Source: an uncultured Collinsella sp. (GTDB lineage: Bacteria > Actinomycetota > Coriobacteriia > Coriobacteriales > Coriobacteriaceae). From it: 19,312 nt of DNA. Numbering within the stretch: position 1 is the first letter of the stretch; each line of letters opens with the position of its first letter. The position numbers and the translations under genes are program-made. The stretch lies in assembly GCA_900549085.1 (NCBI GenBank), contig URMO01000037.1, positions 1 to 19,312 on the forward strand, in the 5' to 3' direction. The notes beneath the pieces were generated by a model. The model saw only the letters and a list, made by a program, of their open reading frames with translations. It had not been told where the DNA came from and did no database searches. Of the stretch, positions 7,182 to 14,495 are shown piece after piece.

Positions 7182-7937
7182 TTAGTTCATGCTGCTTTGG
7201 TGGCCGGTTCGACCGGTACCGTTGCGCGTCACGGTTTCATGGAGCAAAAAGAACCCGGGAACCTGTTTGGTCTCGGTGTATTCCATAAGGATACCGTCGG
7301 CGTTGTAGGTCTGTCCGCGTATAACGGCGAGTGCGTTAAAGTCGTCGAGATCGAGCACGCGCGTATCCTCGGGCGTGGGATGCTCGATCGTTACATCGCG
7401 TTTGCCCGTGGCAATCTTAATGCCAAGGTCTTCTTCGAGGTAACGATAGATCGAGTCGTTGACAATCTCGGGTGTCAGCCCCGGTACCTGTGAGCTTAGG
7501 TAATAGGAGTCGTCGGAGCACACGGCTTGTCCGTCTGCATAACGGATGCGTTTGGCGCGTGTGAGCTCACAGCCTTCGGGAAACCCGGTAATCTTGGAGA
7601 GCGCCTTGCTGCAGATGAGGAGCTCAAAGACGGTGGTGACCGTTTTGAGCTCAAAGCCTCGGTTGACCGCGATTTCCTTAAAGGTCTCGAGTCCGCCGCC
7701 ACCACGACTCTTCTCGTCACTGATGTTGCGAATGACGCGCATTCCTTTGCCTTGCTGGGGGAGCACGTAACCATCTGCCGCAAGCATCGAGATGGCGCGA
7801 CGGACCGTCATGCGCGAACAGTCAAACAGCTGCGTGAGCTCAGTCTCCGAAGGCAGATAGCTCTGATAGGCGTATGTGCCGTCGTCAATCGACTGCTTCA
7901 CGTTGTCATAAATAGTTTGGAAGATGGCTCGCGCCAT
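7182..7937 (-). CDS. GntR/HutC-family (UTRA) transcriptional regulator
   Basis: A 251-residue DNA-binding regulator. The winged helix-turn-helix covers about residues 4-70, with the GntR signature LPSETELTQLFDCSRMTVRR and wing residues GKGMRV. A UTRA ligand domain follows from about 93 to 240 (ELTRAKRIRYADG, then SIYRYLEEDLGIKI). Such proteins usually repress sugar operons until a sugar or phosphosugar binds, TreR being a known example. ATG 7937 follows AGGAG at good distance. It lies 65 bases behind the zinc dehydrogenase on the same strand and is likely co-transcribed. Its expected targets are the TAGACAAG boxes in the divergent promoter region at 9087-9240, which would make it the controller of the PTS/GH4 arm as well. 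Confidence 0.88.
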   Translation of the reverse strand: MARAIFQTIYDNVKQSIDDGTYAYQSYLPSETELTQLFDCSRMTVRRAISMLAADGYVLPQQGKGMRVIRNISDEKSRGGGGLETFKEIAVNRGFELKTVTTVFELLICSKALSKITGFPEGCELTRAKRIRYADGQAVCSDDSYYLSSQVPGLTPEIVNDSIYRYLEEDLGIKIATGKRDVTIEHPTPEDTRVLDLDDFNALAVIRGQTYNADGILMEYTETKQVPGFFLLHETVTRNGTGRTGHQSSMN

Positions 7938-8002
7938 GACGGTCTCCTAGAGCTGGGTGCGCGAACGACGGATGAGGGCCGTCCGCGCAGGTGTCAATCG
8001 AT

Positions 8003-9028
8003 TTACTTGCTGGGGTCGATTATATATTTACCCATGGCACGCAGAGCTGGGTCTGACAGGATGGCGCCGAGTTCGTCGAGGGAAGCCACCTTGGCGACCA
8101 TCGAGGATACGTCGAGCCTGCCAGAGTCGATGAGCTCGAGCGCGCGACGCTGCGTATAAGGGTTGATGTAGGACGAGGTGAGCACAAGCTCCTTCTGGAA
8201 GACCTCGAAGGGCTTGACGGTGATTGTCTCATCGGGCTTGGTGAGGCCGAACATCATGACCGTAGCCTTGTGGCCGGCGATCTGGATGGCCTGCTCGATG
8301 GTGACGGGCTTGCCGACGCATTCGATTACAACGTCGACGTTGCCGACGCCCTCCTGCTTCAGGCGGGCCGGGACGTCCTCGTGGATGGAATCAATTGCCA
8401 GGTCGGCGCCGAGTTTGAGCGCAACCTCGCGCTTGCCTTCGACAGGCTCGAGCAAGACAACCTTGGTGGCGCCGGCGTTTTTGGCGAGCTGCATCATGAG
8501 CAGACCGATCATGCCACCGCCGATAACGACAACTGTGCTGCCGGGCTTGATGTTGCACATATCGATGCCGTGCAGACAGCAGGCGACGGGCTCGGTCATA
8601 GCACCCTGCTCAAAACTGGTGTGATCGCCCAACTTGTAGACTTGCTGCATATCGACGGAGCAGTACTCGGCAAAGCCGCCGTTAACGGTGGTGCCGTAAC
8701 CGGTCATATGCTCGCAGTAGTGGTTGATTCCGTCGCGGCAGGGTTCACAGCAGCCGCAGGGATGGTTTGGGTCGATGCACACGCGATCGCCCGGTTTAAA
8801 GCCGGCGACGTCGCTGCCCACGGCCTCGACAACGCCGGCAAACTCATGACCAAGGATCGTGGGCGGGGTAACGTCGGCTGCACCCTTGTCGCCTTCATAG
8901 ATATGAACGTCGGTACCGCAGACGCCGCAAGCTTTGACGTTGATCAGAACGTCGCGCCTGCCCACGGCCGGCTTTGCCGATTCCTCGACTCTGAGGTCGT
9001 GCTTTCCATAGAAGACCGCGCTTTTCAT
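8003..9028 (-). CDS. Zinc-dependent medium-chain dehydrogenase, sorbitol/polyol type
   Basis: A 341-residue NAD(P)-dependent alcohol dehydrogenase of the MDR family. Catalytic zinc ligands fit Cys37 (GVCGTD), His61-Glu62 (GHEFAG) and Glu146 (TEP). Structural zinc cysteines are C91, C94, C97 and C105. The Rossmann motif is VIGGGMIGLLMMQLA (168-182). The sequence style resembles sorbitol, iditol and threonine dehydrogenases; substrate cannot be fixed. ATG 9028 follows AAGGAG at 6 nt. It is divergent from a PTS transporter and co-oriented with the GntR regulator. A polyol released from a disaccharide alcohol would be a logical substrate in this setting, but that is inference. Confidence 0.87.
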   Translation of the reverse strand: MKSAVFYGKHDLRVEESAKPAVGRRDVLINVKACGVCGTDVHIYEGDKGAADVTPPTILGHEFAGVVEAVGSDVAGFKPGDRVCIDPNHPCGCCEPCRDGINHYCEHMTGYGTTVNGGFAEYCSVDMQQVYKLGDHTSFEQGAMTEPVACCLHGIDMCNIKPGSTVVVIGGGMIGLLMMQLAKNAGATKVVLLEPVEGKREVALKLGADLAIDSIHEDVPARLKQEGVGNVDVVIECVGKPVTIEQAIQIAGHKATVMMFGLTKPDETITVKPFEVFQKELVLTSSYINPYTQRRALELIDSGRLDVSSMVAKVASLDELGAILSDPALRAMGKYIIDPSK

Positions 9029-9064
9029 GGTGACTCCTTAACGTGGCGGTGAATGTTGTAATGA

Positions 9065-9093
9065 AGTATAGGCATGTATATAGATATAGACAA
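9065..9093 (-). promoter_or_regulatory. Promoter of the zinc dehydrogenase-gntR unit
   Basis: Read on the minus strand, TTGTCT (9088-9093) and TATACT (9065-9070) are separated by exactly 17 bases, a good sigma-70-type match, about 40 bases before the ATG. The -35 box overlaps a TAGACAAG motif (9087-9094), so binding there would block the polymerase. Confidence 0.6.
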
Positions 9094-9109
9094 GCACATC
9101 TAGACAAGT
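9087..9109. promoter_or_regulatory. Two direct TAGACAAG boxes, probable GntR-regulator sites
   Basis: TAGACAAG occurs at 9087-9094 and again at 9101-9108, 14 bases apart. The second sits in ATCTAGACAAGT (9098-9109), identical over 12 bases to the reverse complement of part of the palindrome at 9225-9240. One box overlaps the -35 of the minus-strand promoter. Confidence 0.5.
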
Positions 9110-9174
9110 AGAAAAGAAATTTAAAATGCAGCCATCAGCTATGTCAGATTTAGCAGGCGAAATACTGGACATAT

Positions 9175-9204
9175 ACCGTTTACGGCCAATAATCAACCGT
9201 TTAC
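9175..9204 (+). promoter_or_regulatory. Direct repeat ACCGTTTAC, possible activator site
   Basis: ACCGTTTAC is found at 9175-9183 and 9196-9204, 21 bases apart, i.e. two helical turns on the same DNA face. It lies just upstream of the proposed -10 of the PTS gene, whose -35 is poor, a layout that fits an activator. The factor is unknown. Confidence 0.35.
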
Positions 9205-9217
9205 CGACCGTAGTCTT

Positions 9218-9240
9218 TATGCTAACTTGTCTAGATAAGT
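9218..9240 (+). promoter_or_regulatory. Proposed -10 and operator of the PTS operon
   Basis: TATGCT (9218-9223) is a plausible -10. It is followed at once by the 16-bp near-perfect palindrome ACTTGTCTAGATAAGT (9225-9240, one non-matching base pair), which would cover the transcription start, a classic repressor position. Its half matches the TAGACAAG boxes of the divergent promoter. The -35 region is weak. Confidence 0.5.
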
Positions 9241-9257
9241 GATGTGATAAAACGTAA

Positions 9258-9380
9258 GTGCAAGAAGTCAGGGACACGGGCCCACCCGTCCTATTGCACG
9301 AGGTACACGCAAACGGCGCGTCTGCGGTCTCGAGTGAAGCCAAAACCGCAGCGCTCCGAATGAAGAGAGGGGGATTCCCC
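9258..9380 (+). promoter_or_regulatory. Structured leader of the PTS gene
   Basis: Three hairpins can form before the ATG. First, GTGCAA (9258-9263) with TTGCAC (9294-9299) encloses ACGGG (9276-9280) with CCCGT (9285-9289). Second, CTGCGGT (9322-9328) pairs with ACCGCAG (9345-9351). Third, GGGG (9370-9373) pairs with CCCC (9377-9380) and overlaps the ribosome site AGAGAGGGGG. No U-tract or known antiterminator target was recognised. Confidence 0.35.
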
Positions 9381-9383
9381 GTC

Positions 9384-10976
9384 ATGATGCAAAAGATACA
9401 ACGTTTCGGCGGTGCAATGTACACGCCTGCAATTCTTTTCGCATTTTCCGGAATCGTCGTCGGCCTGGGTACGTTGTTTACCACCGAGGCGATCTTTGGC
9501 GAGATGGCCACTGCGGGCCATCTTTGGTTTGATTGCTGGAATGTGCTGCTCCAGGGTGGTTGGACGCTCTTTAACCAGATGCCGTTGCTGTTTTGCGTAG
9601 CGTTGCCAATCTCGCTCGCGAACAAGCAGAACGCTCGCTGCTGCATGGAGGCTTTGGCCATCTACCTTACCTTCAACTACTTTGTAAGCACAATCTTGGG
9701 GCAGTGGGGCCCTGTCTTTGGGGTCGACTACTCTGTCGAGGCGGGCAGCGGTACTGGTCTTGCCACTATCGCAAGCATCAAAACGCTTGATATGGGCATC
9801 ATGGGCGCGCTTATCATTTCAGGTATCGCCACGATGCTTCACAACAAGTACTTCGACACCGAACTTCCTGAGTGGTTGGGCGTGTTCTCGGGCTCCGTGT
9901 TCATCTATATGATCGGTTTCTTCGTTATGGTTCCGGTCGCTCTTATCGCCTGCCTGGTGTGGCCGCATGTCCAGGCTGCTATCTCCGCCTTCCAGGGATT
10001 CATCCTTTCCGCCGGTACGTTCGGCGTGGGCGTCTTTGCTTTCTTCGAGCGCGTGCTGATCCCTACAGGCCTGCACCACTTTATCTATACGCCGTTCTAT
10101 TACGACAACGCGGCGGTCAACGGTGGCATCTTTGCTGCTTGGGCCAACATCCTGCCCCAACTGGCTGCCGATCCGAGCATTGCTCTTAAGGATGCCGCAC
10201 CCTGGGCTGCCTATACCTGCCCTGGTTGGACTAAGGTCTTCGGCTCGCTCGGCGTCGCCATTGCGTTTTATATGACCGCCAAACCCGAGCGCAAGCAGCG
10301 CGTCAAGGCTCTGCTGATTCCGGTCACCCTTACCGCTATGCTTTGCGGTATTACCGAGCCGCTTGACTTCACCTTCCTGTTCATTGCGCCCGGCCTGTTC
10401 GTCGTCCACTGCGTGCTCGGAGCGCTCGGCTGCATGGCTCAAAACCTCCTTGGCGTCGTGGGCATCTTCGACGGCGGCATCATCTCGATGCTCTCGTGGG
10501 ACTGGCTGCCCCTTTGGGCCGCACACGGTCTGCAGTACGCCATCTCCATCCTTGTCGGTCTGTGCTTTACCGCTCTTTGGGTCGTGGTCTTCCGTTTCTT
10601 GATCATCAAGTTCGACTTTAAGACCCCCGGTCGCGAGGATGACGATGTTGAGGTCGAGCTCAAGTCCAAGGCCGACTACAAGCAAAAGCAGAGCGGTGCT
10701 GCTGCTAGCAAATCGGTCGCCCAGAGTAAGGATGACGAGCGCTTGGTGCTTGCCGAGAACATCCTCGATCTACTCGGTGGCACGGACAACGTCATCGATG
10801 TAACTAACTGCGCTACCCGTCTGCGCGTTAACGTCAAGGACAAAGGCGCCGTTGCACCCGAGGCTTCCTTCAAGGCAATCGGTACGCATGGCTTGGTGGT
10901 CCAAGGCCAGTCAATCCAGGTCATCATCGGCCTTACCGTCCCGCAGGTTCGCGAGAAGTTCGAGAGTCTTCTGTAA
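9384..10976 (+). CDS. PTS EIICB transporter, alpha-glucoside type
   Basis: A 530-residue membrane permease of the phosphotransferase system that takes up and phosphorylates a sugar. Residues 1 to about 410 form the EIIC domain with about ten hydrophobic helices and the substrate-site motif GITEP (322-326). A charged linker (about 411-450) leads to the EIIB domain, with the phosphorylated cysteine at Cys476 in NCATRLRV. There is no EIIA domain, so a separate EIIA must serve it. ATG 9384 (MMQKIQRFGGAM) is the family's usual beginning and follows AGAGAGGGGG; the frame stays open up to a GTG at 9258, but that extension looks non-coding. The adjacent GH4 enzyme points to alpha-glucosides (maltose/MalX/GlvC/AglA-like). 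A single-sugar assignment is not possible. Confidence 0.9.
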   Translation: MMQKIQRFGGAMYTPAILFAFSGIVVGLGTLFTTEAIFGEMATAGHLWFDCWNVLLQGGWTLFNQMPLLFCVALPISLANKQNARCCMEALAIYLTFNYFVSTILGQWGPVFGVDYSVEAGSGTGLATIASIKTLDMGIMGALIISGIATMLHNKYFDTELPEWLGVFSGSVFIYMIGFFVMVPVALIACLVWPHVQAAISAFQGFILSAGTFGVGVFAFFERVLIPTGLHHFIYTPFYYDNAAVNGGIFAAWANILPQLAADPSIALKDAAPWAAYTCPGWTKVFGSLGVAIAFYMTAKPERKQRVKALLIPVTLTAMLCGITEPLDFTFLFIAPGLFVVHCVLGALGCMAQNLLGVVGIFDGGIISMLSWDWLPLWAAHGLQYAISILVGLCFTALWVVVFRFLIIKFDFKTPGREDDDVEVELKSKADYKQKQSGAAASKSVAQSKDDERLVLAENILDLLGGTDNVIDVTNCATRLRVNVKDKGAVAPEASFKAIGTHGLVVQGQSIQVIIGLTVPQVREKFESLL

Positions 10977-10994
10977 ACCATCGTCCATCGAAAC

Positions 10995-11034
10995 AATCGG
11001 CCTTGCAGAGCCGGTATGCACCGCAAGGCCGATT
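10995..11034 (+). other. Intercistronic stem-loop between the PTS and GH4 genes
   Basis: A perfect 12-bp stem, AATCGGCCTTGC (10995-11006) with GCAAGGCCGATT (11023-11034), with a 16-nt loop, lies 18 bases after the PTS stop. CTAGAGATAAAA follows, so there is no U-tract. It may shield the upstream message or attenuate read-through, letting transporter and hydrolase levels differ. Confidence 0.5.
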
Positions 11035-11130
11035 CTAGAGATAAAAACTCCACTTCTAGGTAACAATTCCAAACCGTGCAGGCCGCGTACGGGGATGGAT
11101 TGAGCAAGCGGCCAGAATGAGGAGGACATC

Positions 11131-12474
11131 ATGTCCAAGAAAAACTATGCCGTGACCATTGCCGGCGGTGGCTCTACCTTCACCCCGGGCATCGCTCTGA
11201 TGCTGCTTGAGGAGCGCGACCGCTTCCCGGTCAACAAGGTGACCTTCTACGACAACAACGCCGAGCGCCAGGAGACCGTGGCCAAGGCCTGCGAGATCTA
11301 CTTCCACGAGAACGCCCCCGAGGTTGAGTTTAGCTACACCACCGACCCCGAGACCGCATTCACCGGGACCGACTTCGTCCTTGCTCACATCCGCGTCGGC
11401 CTGTACGCCATGCGTGAGCTCGACGAGAAGATTCCTCTCAAGTACGGCTGCGTTGGCCAAGAGACCTGCGGAGCCGGCGGTATCGCCTACGGCATGCGCT
11501 CCATCGGCGGCGTTATCGAGATCCTCGACTACATGGAGAAGTACAGCCCCAACGCCTGGATGCTCAACTACTCCAACCCTGCGGCCATCGTCGCCGAGGC
11601 TTGCCGCGTGCTGCGCCCCAACAGCCGCATCATCAACATCTGCGACATGCCGATCGACCTCATGGATAAGATGAGCCGTATGTGCGGCATCAAGGATCGT
11701 CGCGAGCTGCAGTATAGCTACTACGGCCTCAACCACTTTGGTTGGTGGAGCAAGATCTACGACAAGGACGGCAACGACCTCATGCCGCAGATTAAGGAGC
11801 ACATGGCTAAGAACGGCTACCTGGACGGCATCGAGCACGAGGCCGGCAAGGAGCAGCATGTCGAGGAGAGCTGGATTCACACCTTCGGCAAGGCCAAGGA
11901 TGTCTATGCTGTCGATCCCGAGACGATTCCCAATACCTACCTCAAGTATTACCTGTACCCGGACTATGTCGTCGAGACGTCTGACCCCAACTACACTCGC
12001 GCCAATGAGGTTATGGACGGCCGTGAGAAGAAGGTCTTTGGCGCTTGCCGCGACATCATCGCCAAGGGTACTGCCAAGGACGGCGGCTTTGAGCCAGATG
12101 TACATGCCAACTACATCGTCGACCTTGCCTGCGCACTGGCCGAGAACACGCTCGAGCGCTTCCTGCTGATCGTCCCCAACGATGGCGCTGTGCCCAACTT
12201 CGACCCGACGGCCATGGTCGAGGTGCCTTGCATCGTCGGCTCCAACGGCTTTGAGAAGATCTGCCAGGGCCCGATTCCGCAGTTCCAGAAGGGCCTGATG
12301 GAGCAGCAGGTTTCCGTCGAGAAGCTCGTTGTCCAGGCTTGGGTCGAGGGCAGCTACCAGAAGCTCTGGCAGGCACTCACGCTCTCCAAGACCATTCCTT
12401 CGGCGAGCGTTGCCAAGCAGATCCTGGACGAGCTCATCGAGGCCAACAAGGATTTCTGGCCCGAGCTTAAGTAA
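11131..12474 (+). CDS. glvA: 6-phospho-alpha-glucosidase, glycoside hydrolase family 4
   Basis: A 447-residue cytoplasmic enzyme that splits 6-phospho-alpha-glucosides, made by the PTS, into glucose 6-phosphate and an aglycone. It uses NAD+ and a divalent metal through the redox mechanism of family GH4. The NAD motif is IAGGGSTFTPG (10-20). Cys171-Asp172 in ICDMPID and His202 in GLNHFGWW match the metal and catalytic positions of GlvA. CDMP rather than CNVP indicates the alpha specificity. Length is normal. ATG 11131 follows GAGGAGGAC. It is separated by 154 bases and a stem-loop from the PTS gene but probably shares its transcript. A 545-codon antisense frame overlaps it and is regarded as a shadow. 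Confidence 0.93.
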   Translation: MSKKNYAVTIAGGGSTFTPGIALMLLEERDRFPVNKVTFYDNNAERQETVAKACEIYFHENAPEVEFSYTTDPETAFTGTDFVLAHIRVGLYAMRELDEKIPLKYGCVGQETCGAGGIAYGMRSIGGVIEILDYMEKYSPNAWMLNYSNPAAIVAEACRVLRPNSRIINICDMPIDLMDKMSRMCGIKDRRELQYSYYGLNHFGWWSKIYDKDGNDLMPQIKEHMAKNGYLDGIEHEAGKEQHVEESWIHTFGKAKDVYAVDPETIPNTYLKYYLYPDYVVETSDPNYTRANEVMDGREKKVFGACRDIIAKGTAKDGGFEPDVHANYIVDLACALAENTLERFLLIVPNDGAVPNFDPTAMVEVPCIVGSNGFEKICQGPIPQFQKGLMEQQVSVEKLVVQAWVEGSYQKLWQALTLSKTIPSASVAKQILDELIEANKDFWPELK

Positions 12475-12534
12475 GGACTGCAGTCTCGAACTCTCACTCA
12501 TCTCTGCTTCATTTGCGCCGCCGTGGCGTCCGGG

Positions 12535-12564
12535 TTCGCCCAGATGCTGCGGCGGCGCTATACT
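12535..12564 (+). promoter_or_regulatory. Candidate promoter of ychF, with flanking inverted repeat
   Basis: TATACT (12559-12564) is a good -10 with TTCGCC (12535-12540) at 18 bases as a weak -35, leaving a leader of about 31 bases. A perfect 9-bp inverted repeat, GCGCCGCCG (12515-12523) with CGGCGGCGC (12550-12558), ends directly at the -10. It could also fold at the 3' end of the glvA message, though no U-tract follows. Confidence 0.45.
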
Positions 12565-12601
12565 TATGCAGTTTGAAGTACCTGTACCAAAAGGAGCTGT
12601 C

Positions 12602-13678
12602 GTGTCCCTTTCCATCGGTATCGTGGGCCTGCCCAACGTGGGCAAGTCGACGCTGTTCACCGCGCTTACCAAAAAGACCGGCCTTGCCGCCAACTACCCG
12701 TTTGCCACGATCGACCCCAACGTGGGTATCGTCGATGTGCCCGATAGCCGCCTGCAAAAGCTCGCCGACATCGTCAACCCCGGCCGCATTGTGCCGGCTA
12801 CGGTCGAGTTTGTCGACATCGCAGGTCTGGTGAAGGGCGCTAACGAGGGCGAGGGCCTGGGCAACCAGTTCTTGGCAAACATCCGCGAGACCGACGCTAT
12901 CTGCGAGGTCGTGCGCTACTTTAAGGACCCCAACGTCATGCGTGAGGTGGGCCGCACGGGCGAGTTCGTCGATCCCGCCGGCGATGCCGACACCATCATG
13001 ACCGAGCTCATCCTGGCCGACATGGGCACGCTCGAGAAGCAGCTGCCCAAGCTCGAGAAGGAGGCCAAGCGCGACAAGGAGCTCATGCCCAAGTTTGAGG
13101 TCGCCAAGCGCCTGCTTGCCTGGCTCAACGAAGGCAAGCGTGCCGCGTCCATGGAGATGACCGACGAGGAGCGCGCCGCCGCCAAGGGCCTGTTCCTGCT
13201 CACCATGAAGCCCATCCTGTATGTGGCCAACGTAGACGAGGACATGCTCAACGAGGACCTGGCGCCCATCGATGGCGTCAAGCCACTGCCTATCTGCGCC
13301 AAGATCGAGGCCGAGCTTTCCGAGCTCGATCCCGAGGATGCGGCCGACTACCTGGAGAGCTTGGGCCTGGAGCAGCCCGGTCTGGACGTGCTCGCGCAGG
13401 CCGCTTACAAGCTGCTCGGCCTGCAGTCGTTCTTTACGGCTGGCGAGATGGAGGTCAAGGCCTGGACGGTGCGTCAGGGCGCGACCGCCCCGCAGGCCGC
13501 CGGTGTCATCCACACCGACTTTGAGCGTGGCTTTATTAAGGCCGAGGTCATTGGTTACGACGACTACATCGAGCTCGGTGGCGAGCAGGGCGCCAAGGCT
13601 GCCGGCAAGCTGCGCATCGAGGGCAAGGACTATGTCATGGCCGACGGCGACGTCGTGCACTTCCGCTTTAACGTGTAA
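12602..13678 (+). CDS. ychF: YchF/OLA1 family redox-responsive ATPase
   Basis: A 358-residue Obg-related P-loop protein that binds ATP rather than GTP and associates with ribosomes; it is implicated in stress responses and translation. The P-loop is GLPNVGKST (residues 9-17), followed by the family stretch ANYPFATIDPN and the switch DIAGLVKGA. The G4 position reads NVDE instead of NKxD, the hallmark that shifts specificity to ATP. A helical segment and a C-terminal TGS-like domain (FFTAGEMEVKAW to the end) complete the fold. GTG 12602 (read as Met-Ser-Leu-Ser) is chosen because AAGGAG is 6 nt upstream; earlier in-frame starts fall inside glvA. It is followed after 11 bases by a small membrane protein gene. 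Confidence 0.95.
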   Translation: MSLSIGIVGLPNVGKSTLFTALTKKTGLAANYPFATIDPNVGIVDVPDSRLQKLADIVNPGRIVPATVEFVDIAGLVKGANEGEGLGNQFLANIRETDAICEVVRYFKDPNVMREVGRTGEFVDPAGDADTIMTELILADMGTLEKQLPKLEKEAKRDKELMPKFEVAKRLLAWLNEGKRAASMEMTDEERAAAKGLFLLTMKPILYVANVDEDMLNEDLAPIDGVKPLPICAKIEAELSELDPEDAADYLESLGLEQPGLDVLAQAAYKLLGLQSFFTAGEMEVKAWTVRQGATAPQAAGVIHTDFERGFIKAEVIGYDDYIELGGEQGAKAAGKLRIEGKDYVMADGDVVHFRFNV

Positions 13679-13689
13679 GGACGACGCAT

Positions 13690-14073
13690 ATGTTTAAATA
13701 TGGCAAAAAAGCTGGCTACATGGGTATTGCGCTGCTCGTACTTGCGGTGATTCCGCTGGTGGTCGCAGCGTGTGTTATCCCCAACATTGGTCCCGAGGTG
13801 GCAACGAAGTTTAATGCCGCCGGCGAGGCGACGCGCTGGGGCAAGAGCTACGAGCTGCTGGCGTTGCCGGTGCTCAATCTGCTGCTGAGCGTGGCGACGT
13901 ACTTTACGGCGGGACGCCAGGCAAAGAACAATGATGACTCCGCCGCCATGGCGCGCATCGTGTGCGAGCGCTACCTGCGTAACGGTTGCATCACGGGTGT
14001 GTTCCTCAACGTGATCAATGTCTACTTTATGTATTCGGCGATTACCGGTATGGGCTTTGGCCTGGGCTTTTAG
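13690..14073 (+). CDS. Small DUF1648-like membrane protein
   Basis: A 127-residue protein with about three hydrophobic helices (residues 11-33, 55-72 and 98-122). Between the first two, ATKFNAAGEATRWGKSYE closely recalls the DUF1648 motif, in which a P-x-H-F-N-x-x-G-x-x-x-x-W-G pattern follows the first helix; this is also the start of SdpI-type immunity proteins. The SdpI domain itself is absent. ATG 13690 follows AAGGACGACGC and lies 11 bases after the ychF stop, so it is the second gene of that operon. Its function is unknown. Confidence 0.75.
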   Translation: MFKYGKKAGYMGIALLVLAVIPLVVAACVIPNIGPEVATKFNAAGEATRWGKSYELLALPVLNLLLSVATYFTAGRQAKNNDDSAAMARIVCERYLRNGCITGVFLNVINVYFMYSAITGMGFGLGF

Positions 14074-14082
14074 CTTGCGCCT

Positions 14083-14472
14083 TTAGGCAACGAGCCTGCA
14101 CGCATATTCGATGGCTGCCGCGAGGCCGCCGCTCGATCGTGGTCGAAAGACTACATCGGCGGCGGCCTCGTTTTCGTATCCGGCACCGCGAAGGCAGAGC
14201 GCGATACCGGCTTCCAGGAGAAGGGGCAGGCCACGTTGACTGGTTGCGATTACGGCAGCCTGATTGAGCGAGCAGCTGTGCGCTTGGCATTGGATGGCAA
14301 GTTCACCTTGCGCCGGGCAAGGGACCAGAACGGCGGCGACGCGACTTGATAGCAATGCAAATGCTGTGCGCTCATCGGGCGAAAGGCATTCTGCTTCAAC
14401 GACGACGAGCTTGGGCGGTGCGCTGTTTGTGCGAAGCGTGGCTCGGTACATGCGGACCGAAGAACCCAACAT
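14083..14472 (-). CDS. Small hypothetical protein with a HAD-like C-terminal pattern
   Basis: A 129-residue protein, MLGSSVRMYRATL at its start. ATG 14472 is supported by AGGAG 6 nt upstream; an upstream TTG at 14496 has no such site. Alternating beta and alpha patterns (KLVVVEAE, RVAAVLVPCP, AAVIATS) suggest a small Rossmann-like fold. The segment GLPLLLEAGIALCLRGAG, then EAAADVVF and GGLAAAIEYA, recalls the end of HAD-superfamily (Cof-type) phosphatases, in which D-x-x-M-L-x-x-A-G precedes a K-x-x-A-D-x-V-T segment. The catalytic aspartates of that family are not visible, so any activity is doubtful. It diverges from an XRE regulator across a perfect palindrome. The family match is inference. 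Confidence 0.6.
   Translation of the reverse strand: MLGSSVRMYRATLRTNSAPPKLVVVEAECLSPDERTAFALLSSRVAAVLVPCPAQGELAIQCQAHSCSLNQAAVIATSQRGLPLLLEAGIALCLRGAGYENEAAADVVFRPRSSGGLAAAIEYACRLVA
14121..14174 (+). terminator. Terminator-like hairpin inside the opposing gene
   Basis: A perfect 12-bp stem, CGAGGCCGCCGC (14121-14132) with GCGGCGGCCTCG (14159-14170), is followed by TTTT. It is 47 bases past the stop of the DUF1648-like gene and could end the ychF operon. It lies within the 3' part of the minus-strand gene 14083-14472, where its arms encode Ala/Gly-rich residues, so chance from codon bias is possible. Confidence 0.5.
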
Positions 14473-14495
14473 AGAAAACTCCTGTGTATTCGGCA

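Noticed and set aside
7527..8159. Plus-strand open frame spanning the gntR start and the dehydrogenase end
   Set aside because: It overlaps two well-supported minus-strand genes and their ribosome site and has no family likeness.
9258..9383. N-terminal extension of the PTS gene from a GTG start
   Set aside because: The encoded 42 residues do not resemble the family's N-terminus, lie over leader hairpins, and the ribosome site fits ATG 9384.
11056..12693. 545-codon minus-strand open frame opposite glvA
   Set aside because: Same effect; repetitive Val/Leu/Ala/Asp composition, no start context, and it spans two unrelated plus-strand genes and their intergenic region.
12509..13660. 383-codon minus-strand open frame opposite ychF
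   Set aside because: Antisense shadow; ychF has all family motifs on the plus strand.
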